Assembly: GCA_014529385.2 (NCBI GenBank)
Contig: CM043955.1
Coordinates: 139,553,108 to 139,617,107 of the forward strand
Length of the DNA: 64,000 bases
DNA from: Adiantum capillus-veneris
Lineage: Eukaryota > Streptophyta > Polypodiopsida > Polypodiales > Pteridaceae
Reading direction: 5' to 3'
Notes under the pieces: generated by a model
What the model saw: only the letters and a program-made list of their open reading frames with translations
Database searches by the model: none
Told to the model about the DNA's origin: nothing
Position numbers and translations under genes: made by a program
Shown here: positions 57,291 to 64,000 of the stretch, one piece after another
Layout: each line of letters begins with the position of its first letter
Numbering within the stretch: position 1 is the stretch's first letter

Positions 57291-58290
57291 ATGGAGTCAA
57301 GAGGGAGATGCATGGAGGGACCTTATCAACAACCTCACCCTCTGGTTAATTGGTAAAGCTTGCTGTTTCTGCATCATTGAAGGGCAGCCATGATCCCGGC
57401 CTAAGACCAATGCCGCAGAGTCATCTTGCTTTCATCATTCTTCAAAAGGAAGCATAGCTCTGTTCATTGCCAATACAGGCTATTTGCACGGTTTTCCATA
57501 TGAGAACCAGACAACACACAGATACGGGTAAAAACGTCTGGTTCAGATCCCCAAAAGATTCAGGCTGGTTACACATCAAGAGTAGCACCCATTATTCTGC
57601 TCCACCACTGCCAATCAAGAGGCAGCATGTTAGAAATGGACGTTTCACAGATTACACACTGCCAGAGCTTGAGTACAGCATATCCGAGCTGACCTCCAGC
57701 TATGCGCCATTTCTAAAAAACTTTTGGACGGCACTCTTACCCTGCCCATATATGGTGACGGGTTTGCACTTCTGTTTCCAGCCAATCAAAACTCTATCAA
57801 TTGTTTTCCCAGTCAGAAATCGAAACGGCTATGTGTAACTACATCTAAAAGAGGTGCACCCGTAATAGAAAACTGTACGCCATATTTTGGGCACCCAACT
57901 TTTTGTGCATATGGCAGTGTGTAACCTCCCTCAATTTGCAAAATACCAAAGGCCAAAAAACATTAATCAACGGGACATTTATGTCCTACTTTCAATTGAG
58001 AAATTCGCTAGCTACCGCTTTGCACACATACGTCGACCAAAGTTAAGCATATACAAGTTTCAATTCATCATACAGGTAAAGCATCATTAAGTATGTTTGA
58101 TCATATCAACCCATAAAATACGCCAAATACCAAAATATTGTAAGTGTACCATGTAAGTATGAAAAAAACTATGGCTATCTATTTGGCTCCTCCCTCCTCC
58201 TACTGTACCATATAGTTGTTTGCAAAGTTGCTTTCTTCATTGGGAGAGTTTCCCCATTGTGTTTCTACCCTCTGGAGGATTTCTTCACAT
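57290..58290 (+). mobile_element. Old relic of a family A-like LINE 3' end
   Basis: 57310-57370 reads LINNLTLWLIGKACCFCIIEG, clearly related to ISGLTLWFIWRARCFRIFEA of A6, and 58190-58290 carries the family A 3' UTR in decayed form (tttggctcctccctcctcc, tgggagagtttcccca, tctaccctctggagg). The 57470-58160 part between has no counterpart in A6 and may be a later insertion. Much more diverged than A1 to A6. Confidence 0.6.
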
Positions 58291-58299
58291 AGTAAAAAA

Positions 58300-58834
58300 G
58301 GAACCAAGAAGTCCATGACCTCTAACATTGATGAGCCTTCCATCAGAGTTCAATCAAGTGCAGGTTGCCCAATCTCCAGTCCAATGCCTTTTGCAAGATG
58401 TGACTGAACTCTGACAGCAGTACCTTCCAGTGTAGCTCAGTCATCCAAGAGATCTCATTGCAACATTCCCTCCATATAAACCATGCCTATTCATGGCTTC
58501 CAGTAGTACAGGGCTGGATATGTTACAGCAAATAAGTCTGTAAACCCGGGCATAAACAGCCTTTATATGCATTCTCTTCCATACACTATAATTGGCCCGG
58601 AGCTGAAACACCATGCCACCACAACTGAAGTAAAGTCTCGCAGCTAGGCATCGATCTCAAACAATTTTCCTCAGAACAATCCATATGCCCACAAAAATTA
58701 GGAAGGGCCCAAGAATTCAAAAGAAAAAGATACTTGTTTGAACAAAGGAGCCAACTCATTTGGGAATCTGTGAAGAGTTGCTGGCATTGCAGATGCTCAT
58801 AGATGTGAAACAAACTTTTGTCAAGGTGAAGAAC
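58300..58834 (-). pseudogene. Degenerate LINE-like or intron sequence
   Basis: Minus-strand frames such as WLLCSNKYLFLLNSWALP, YFSCGGMVFQLRANYS, and HGLYGGNVAMRSLG have the feel of a LINE ORF2 C-terminal region but no diagnostic motif. It sits just downstream of the exon at 58835-58915, so the first bases are intron sequence of the host gene. Confidence 0.3.
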
Positions 58835-58915
58835 CTGTTTCAATGGTGGTGTTACGCTAGCCACTGGCAAAGCTTGCCCTTGAGAACGAAGTAATGCTTC
58901 GTAAGTGCGGATTGT
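58835..58915 (-). CDS. Host gene exon upstream of the DZIP1-like zinc finger
   Basis: 81-bp exon on the minus strand with a strong acceptor (ttgatggttgcag) and donor gttctt. It reads 27 codons, TIRTYEALLRSQGQALPVAS then VTPPLKQ, phase 0 at both ends. In DZIP1 proteins a helical stretch ending in a similar short linker precedes the finger (for example MISTLQQLLL before CDK.F in animals), so this fits directly upstream of 38373-38323. If so, the intron between them is 20.4 kb and holds LINE B1 and all its insertions. Confidence 0.65.
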
Positions 58916-59224
58916 CTGCAACCATCAAAAGAAGGAACTCAAATTAGAAGAAACAGGGCTTGATTTCACTTATAGATTTTCAGTAGAACAGAAAACAGCT
59001 TTCTTAAGGCATTGGATTGATATTTAAGGGCTTGACAAATTTTCTTGACACAATGCAAAACTGCTCAGCAAGTATCATTGTACCTTCAAGATGGGGGCAT
59101 GTTGTCAAGGTTTTATCGCTTTAAAAAATGCAAAACAACACTGGAGCAGAATCAGAAAGATTTAAGTCAAGAAGAATGCTAAGTTTTAGAAATTTCGATA
59201 ATGTGCACTACACAAGTGCCAAAA
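58916..59224. other. Intron-like AT-rich sequence
   Basis: About 300 bp upstream of the exon at 58835-58915. No ORF, repeat or further exon is evident. Confidence 0.4.
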
Positions 59225-59517
59225 GGCTATGACCTATCTCACTCATTTCATTGCTTTTTATGTGGATGACTCGCTGCTCACTAGATCTAATGAGACAGAC
59301 ACCGGAGATTTTAACAGTTCTTTTGAATGCTTCCTTTGGGATGTTAGACTGTGGTTCATTATTTGGCATGCGGTTTAGGTACTGTGATGGAGATATTGCT
59401 TTAGGTCAACCAAAGAAAATTGAGAGATTGCGACATATATTGAGTTGCACTACCAGTATGTCTAGGAAAAACTCTCTACAAGAGAAATTAGTTTTTCACA
59501 AAAGCTTCACCTCATGA
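59225..59517 (+). pseudogene. Copia-type reverse transcriptase relic
   Basis: Plus strand reads FIAFYVDDSLLTRSNE at 59240-59290, the YVDD catalytic block of Ty1/copia RT, and after a frameshift DGDIALGQPKKIERLRHIL (59385-59440), the following copia segment (usually LGQ.KYI..LL). No LTRs are associated; the solo LTR starts at 59577. Confidence 0.65.
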
Positions 59518-59576
59518 CAAGTTCAAATCCTTTCAAAAAGCTTTGGACTTGCTCCCTTTAGTAATCGATCACATTT

Positions 59577-60826
59577 TGTAAGCCCACTTCACCTTTTGTA
59601 CTAACCAACATGCAAGCTACCTTTATGATACTTATGACGTTCCTTGTACTTTTCCCTGAGGAGAGGGGCCGAAAGAATGCAATAGAGATGTGCAGAGGGA
59701 GAGAGAAAGAGAGAGAAGCAGAGAGGGACACCCGATGGGGTCCCAACCAACCCTCTCAAGGGCCCCCACACCATTGCCGATGTGGTATTTGCTTTAGATT
59801 GCATAAATGGAATGTACACACAATGCAATACCTCAATGCAAACTCTATTGACTCGAATGATGACAATCGCCGTGGTAACTCCTCAAGACAAGGCACCTCC
59901 CGGGCTGATTTGATGCACCTTTGGATCCTTCTCCATGTGGGATCGCGGATGGCCACCACGGGGCTGATTTGCACTCCCAATGTGAGAGGAATGAAGGGCT
60001 GAAAATGCACATCTCAACGAGGTCGATGATGGCCAGCAATGGAGCACTCAATTCCGGCAAGGGAATGGTCAAGGGGAGGGCTCAATGGGCTGCCGAAGTA
60101 CCGGACCGCATCTGGATTGGGCGAGCGTTAGTGGATCTCGCACCGCCTTGCCGGCGATGGGCTGAAAACTGAAAACGCTGGCCTGATTTGCTGCCAGGAA
60201 CTAGCGCTAGGGCTGGGATCTGCATCGCTGGCTGATCTGCCCTGAAAAACGCTGGCTGATGTTGTGCAGGCTGAAAACGCTAGGCTGGCTGCTGCAAAAA
60301 CACTGGCTGGTCTTTGCTTTCCTCTAGCGCTACTACAATATGCTGAAAACGCTATGCAAATTGCCCCCTTTATAGGCGAGAGTTGCACGTTATATACTTA
60401 TTAGGGCTTAGGTAGGGCAAGTGTCCACCAAGTCACCCAACAAATAAATCATAAAAATGATTTATTAAAAAATCGACCTAGGGTGTGTCTATTTGGGTGA
60501 AACTGTCACACACCCACTCACCCGGGAATCCGATTGACGTGGGGAATGGCTCGTTGGATTCCTCTATCCTAGAACTACATGCACGTCGGGCCAAATGCCC
60601 ACCGTAATTTAATAACATCTGTCAAAACGCGTATACAAAACTTAAAAACCTAATCTAATGGATTTGTCTAGACATGCAGGTCCTACGAACAAGCTCACAA
60701 AATTGCCGGTACTAATCCTCCTAGGATTCTAGACACTCCTATCTAGGAAGAAGGGGAAAACTGGCTCTAGAAGTCGATGAAGCATGTCCTGGTGGCACAC
60801 AGAGTCATGTACACGTGACGTCGTCA
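59577..60826 (-). repeat. Solo LTR related to E1/E2
   Basis: 1250 bp, beginning TGACGACGTCACGTG and ending GGGCTTACA on the minus strand, with flanks cattt (59572-59576) and tattt (60827-60831) differing at one base. It shares with E1/E2 LTRs the multiple GCTGAAAACGCT motifs (60160-60350), the CGTGACG start region and overall size. No interior is left, so it is probably a solo LTR formed by recombination. Confidence 0.7.
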
Positions 60827-60899
60827 TATTTTTCCTGCTACAACCTACAATGATGGCGAGCATAAGAAGAATGAGAAGAAACAAAAGATTCTAACAAGC

Positions 60900-61581
60900 T
60901 TGGATTGTTTTGTCCCTAGAGATATTTGAATACGTCTTTGTGGAGACGATGGCAATGGGTATGGGTATGTTAAGAAAGTACGAGGAGTTCTTGTAAACCA
61001 CCGGCATCAAAGTAATAGGCCGGCAATGAGTGAATTGTTTGCAAAGTGCTTGCTTAGGCAACAATTTAAGTAGACCCTCTTTCCATGATAGTGGCTAAAA
61101 TGTTGGTGCATCACATTAAGGACCATTTCTTTGCAAGGCTGCATCAGGCTCAATATGGTTTCATTCCACGTCGTCAAATCAGACAATTTAGCTAATGTTA
61201 TGATTGGCATGGAGTATGCTAAGTACACGCAGCAAGATGTGTTGGCACGCAAGTGGATATTGAAAAAGCCTTTGACACTGTGCAGTGGGACTTCATTACT
61301 GCCACGATGAGGTGCCTAGGGTTTGGTCCTAAATTGGCCAATGTGATTTATTTCTTGTATGCTTGTAGTACATCTTCAGGGATCCCAGAAGGTGAATTGG
61401 TTGTTCGGTTAGGCAAGGATGTCCCCTTAGTGCTTTGCTGTATGCTATGGCCACTCACCCTTTGTTATATATCTTGATCATTTGACCTCTACGGAGCGTC
61501 TTCATGGCTTGCAGTTACCCTCGGGTCAAACCTTTATTGGGCACGCTTATGCGGATGACTTATTTGTCACGATTGTGACTA
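60900..61581 (+). pseudogene. LINE family C reverse transcriptase fragment
   Basis: Plus-strand pieces: MLVHHIKDHFFARLHQAQYG, a frameshift, LANVMIGMEYAKYTQQDVLA, VDIEKAFDTVQWDF (motif A), a shifted motif B (RQGCPLS region near 61420), and HGLQLPSGQTFIGHAYADDL (motif C YADD kept, 61500-61560). It provides the uninterrupted family C sequence that proves where LINE A3 is inserted. It is cut by an LTR at 61582. Confidence 0.75.
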
Positions 61582-61988
61582 TGTTGCAGTATTACATCTA
61601 CTCCTAGTTGCAGATACGCAAAGTGCCATCCCAAGGAAAACCCATACGCTTGGATGGTCACGACCCTTCGCTCAAGAGACATGCCTCTTCGCCAAAAGCG
61701 ACACTCCTTCGACGACTGGTCACACCCCTTCGCTCTATGGTTGCGACTCTTCGCCCAATGATTGCAGCTCTTCACCGAAAGGATGTGTCTTAAGTCGCGT
61801 CTCTTCACCATGAGACGTGTCTTTTCATTTGTGTCTCTTCGTCTCCTATATAAGGAGCCCTTGTATCAAGCATTCAATCAATCAACACAGAGTCTTCTGA
61901 GTCTTGTTTCTGAGTACAGTTCAAGTTTCTTAAGTCTTAATCATGAGTTTAAGTAATTAATGAAGGATTAGCAACTAGAATCCTTACA
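61582..61988 (+). repeat. 5' LTR of a truncated LTR element (E5)
   Basis: 407-bp LTR starting TGTTGCAGTATTAC and ending ATCCTTACA, with TATA box CTATATAAGG at 61848-61857 and degenerate repeats of cgactcttcgcc between 61660 and 61830. Followed by a PBS at 61990. No 3' LTR in the window; a family B LINE occupies the sequence from 62034. Confidence 0.7.
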
Positions 61989-61989
61989 G

Positions 61990-62001
61990 TGGTATCAGAG
62001 C
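61990..62001 (+). other. Primer binding site of E5
   Basis: TGGTATCAGAGC one base after the LTR, identical to the initiator Met tRNA PBS of E1. Confidence 0.85.
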
Positions 62002-62037
62002 AAATTTTTCCGGGACCGGACAGGTTCTCTCAGAGGT

Positions 62038-62362
62038 CACAAGTCTCACATCCATGATGGGGGTGGAGAAGCCTTTGCACACAAAGGCATGGAGAGTAGG
62101 CAAGAAAAGTGATGGCCCGGGAGAGTCTTCAAAGGAGAGAGCTCTCATACTTCGCTTCCTCTCCATGGAAGAGAAGGAGGAATTCTTGAGGAGGAGGCCT
62201 ACTCTCGAGAAGACAGTTATTTTCCTCGGCAATGACCATACTCTCTCACAGCTCGCACATATGAGAGAGGTAATGCCAGAGATTACAGCGGCAAGGGAGA
62301 AGGGAAAGATAGCCTTCTACAGAGATGGTCGGGTGGTGATTGTAGAGCAACGCGTTGCATGA
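62038..62362 (+). pseudogene. ORF1 C-terminal half of LINE B2, L1 ORF1p-like
   Basis: Reads MMGVEKPLHTKAWRVGKKSD, ERALILRFLSMEEKEEFLRR (RRM end), IFLGNDHTLSQLAHMREVMP and AREKGKIAFYRDGRVVIVEQ, ending at 62362. The last part is the C-terminal nucleic-acid binding domain pattern of L1 ORF1p (A-R-x-x-G-K...R-D-G-R-V-V-I). It preserves what B1 lost by deletion. Confidence 0.72.
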
Positions 62363-62395
62363 CGGTGCGAGACCTATGGGACCACACTGAAGATT

Positions 62396-63080
62396 GCTAC
62401 TTGGAATTGTAATGGGTCTATGAGGTTGGACGTTGGTGCATTTGACGACAGTTTCAGAGACAGAGACATTGAATTCTTCTCAGAGACTCACCAGGCCCTT
62501 GGACAGGTGATGCCACATGTGGTGGGATATAGATGGGAGACAGCCCACAGGATAGCTACAAGATATGGGCATGGGAGTAGAGGTTCAGGAGGAGCAGCAG
62601 TGCTATTTAGAGAGGAGCTACAACCACTACTACACATTGTACGGAGAGATGAGCATGCTAGATACATGTGGGTGAGACTGAGAGCTGACACAGGTTGATT
62701 TCTATACATTGTCGTACGTTACTTTCCTCCCAGTACGTCAGTATATGCTGCATCCAAAGGGTAGTCGCCTTTCTCTATACTAGACGATGACATATGGGAG
62801 TTTTCTAGGGATGGTGATATCATTCTCCTAGGGGACTTCAATGGCTGAACAGGCAACTCTCAGACAATCTTCTACGACACTTCAGATGAGATGCTTAGAG
62901 AGCTGGATGTAGGTGAATTGGGGCTTGACAGACACTCACATGACAGAGAGCAGACAGAGTATGGGAGATACCTCATGGAGATGACGACTACACATGGGTT
63001 AGACATACTTAATGGCTTATAGCGATTCCCTGGAGCAGCCGGTCTCACATGCTTTCCACACAGACATGGGGCCAGTACGG
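62396..63080 (+). pseudogene. APE endonuclease of LINE B2
   Basis: TWNCNGSMRLDVGAFDD starts the domain (62399), followed by IEFFSETHQALG with catalytic Glu, GSGGAAVLFREELQPLLHIV, RYMWVRLRADTG, a stop at 62697, then LLGDFNG near 62830 (second stop follows), LGLDRHSHDREQTEYGRYL, HGLDILNGL and VDYVMTQPS. Three stops inactivate it. Confidence 0.75.
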
Positions 63081-64000
63081 TGGACTATGTTATGACACAG
63101 CCGAGCTTTGTCCCTTGCATTCAGGATTTCACAGTGGGAGCCAGGCCAGTGGGCGTAGCAGTGGATCATGCTCTCTTGACACTGTCCTTTTTATTTCAGT
63201 ATAGTACAACCCAGACATCAGGAGGCAGGTCACACAGCCGTTATACATTTACACGAGAGACTGATTCCGTTTATAGAGAGGAGATTTGGGACCGTCTATG
63301 GGAAGGCATAGCCGGCACAACTGGTACAGGCCTCTCAGTGGAGGAGTGCACCACTCTACTGACTGACACACTGCATGGTGCTGCATCCGTGGCATACCCA
63401 CACACTCAGCCGAACAGGAGACAACATTCTGGGAGCAGGCCCCAGAATAGTTGATATGATGAGGAGTGCAAACAGATGAGAGCCCAGCTTCAGAGGAATC
63501 TTCTTTTAGGAGTCATCACTTATAGACAGTCTCGGAATGCTTCCCGACGCCTTGTGCGACGGAAGAAGCAGGCTTACATGGCTCAGATGGAGCTAGAATT
63601 ACATCAGATGTTCTTGAGTAGGGACTCAGGAGAGGCATGGCGACTCTTTCACGAGCACTCCCCTCCCCCAGTGATTACTTCACCTGATGTGTGGGGCCAA
63701 TATGCGACATCGTTATATAAGATTCCTGGACAGGAACCCCTTCCAGACCCTACAGAGCCATGCCCATCTACGAGCACCTTCTTTACCACTCAGATGGTAC
63801 AGAGGGCCATTGACAGGATGAGGACCGAGAGGGCATATGATCATGACGGTCTAGTAGCGGAGCACTTCATACATGCTAGGGATATGTTGATGGAGGTTCT
63901 TGCGGTGTTGTTCAATCGTGCCATGTGTGAGGGGTTACCAGAGACTTGGAGGTTGTCTACTATTGTGCCTATCTTCAAGGCAGGTGATCCTACAAAGCCT
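63080..64000 (+). pseudogene. Endonuclease end, linker and RT start of LINE B2
   Basis: Open frame 63080-63454 has MDYVMTQPSFVPCIQDFTVG, GVAVDHALLTLSF (endonuclease end with the Asp-His pair), RYTFTRETDSVYREEIWDRL and SVEECTTLLTDTLHGAAS. A stop at 63452 (Trp to stop) then leads to RQSRNASRRLVRRKKQAYM, AWRLFHEHSPPP, MVQRAIDRMRTERAYDHDGL and MCEGLPETWRLSTIVPIFKA. RT continues beyond the window. Confidence 0.75.

Larger units (their letters stand above)
62034..64000 (+). mobile_element. LINE family B copy B2, 5'-truncated, runs off window
   Basis: Collinear with B1 from aggtcacaagtctcac (B1 39277). It holds the ORF1 C-terminal part, the endonuclease, the linker and the start of RT (ending in the IVPIFKAGDPTKP region at the window edge). 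It is the empty-site reference for E3 and for the solo LTR in B1. Highly similar to B1 but with its own stops. Confidence 0.85.

Overview
The window looks like a gene-poor stretch of a large nuclear plant genome, most likely a seed-free vascular plant such as a fern. The clues are plant L1-type LINEs whose ORF1 carries a CCHC zinc knuckle, LTR elements primed by initiator Met tRNA (TGGTATCAGAGC), short phase-0 exons with GT-AG borders spread over tens of kilobases, and a zinc finger of the kind found in the ciliary protein DZIP1/IGUANA, expected only in plants with motile sperm. The species is inferred, not proven. I saw no rRNA or tRNA gene, CRISPR array or prokaryotic gene.

Host gene: at least six short exons lie on the minus strand, in order 58915-58835, 38373-38323, 38110-38009, 29207-29172, 29069-29025 and 21739-21659, with a weaker candidate at 30119-30058. 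The second and third join to make one C-x2-C-x12-H-x4-H finger. The introns are packed with retroelements.

Transposons, left to right. 1-6440: LINE family A copy A1 (minus), split at 1507-5481 by the non-autonomous LTR element E1 (TSD gcata). 6440-10521: family A copy A2 (minus). 10522-11000: family C LINE pieces. 11001-19773: near full-length family A copy A3 (minus), split by a 470-bp insert with a 14-bp TSD and by a family B LINE (about 16240-18483) with an open reverse transcriptase. 19774-21420: family C LINE, itself split by a short family A fragment. 21800-22409: 5'-truncated family A insertion with a 15-bp TSD. 22571-28975 and 31053-37834: two long plus-strand family A copies (A5, A6), each with a 16-bp TSD. 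About 38690-54520: one family B copy (B1) broken by LTR element E3 (40203-44465), a solo LTR (45281-46569) and an ORF1-only LINE-like element in CT repeats (48376-54090), which is itself split by E2 (49581-53838), a relative of E1. 54530-57035: charged ORFs and the 5' part of a gypsy-like element. 57290-58830: old LINE relics. 59225-60826: copia RT relic and a solo LTR. 60900-62033: family C reverse transcriptase and a 5' LTR plus PBS. 62034-64000: family B copy B2, running off the window.

Family A uses a zinc-knuckle ORF1 and an ORF2 with APE endonuclease, RT and a C-terminal Cys/His region. Family B pairs a coiled-coil ORF1 resembling L1 ORF1p with an endonuclease/RT ORF2. E1, E2 and E3 keep LTRs, PBS and polypurine tract but lack a polymerase, so they must be moved in trans. 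Most copies are decayed by stop codons, frameshifts and catalytic substitutions.
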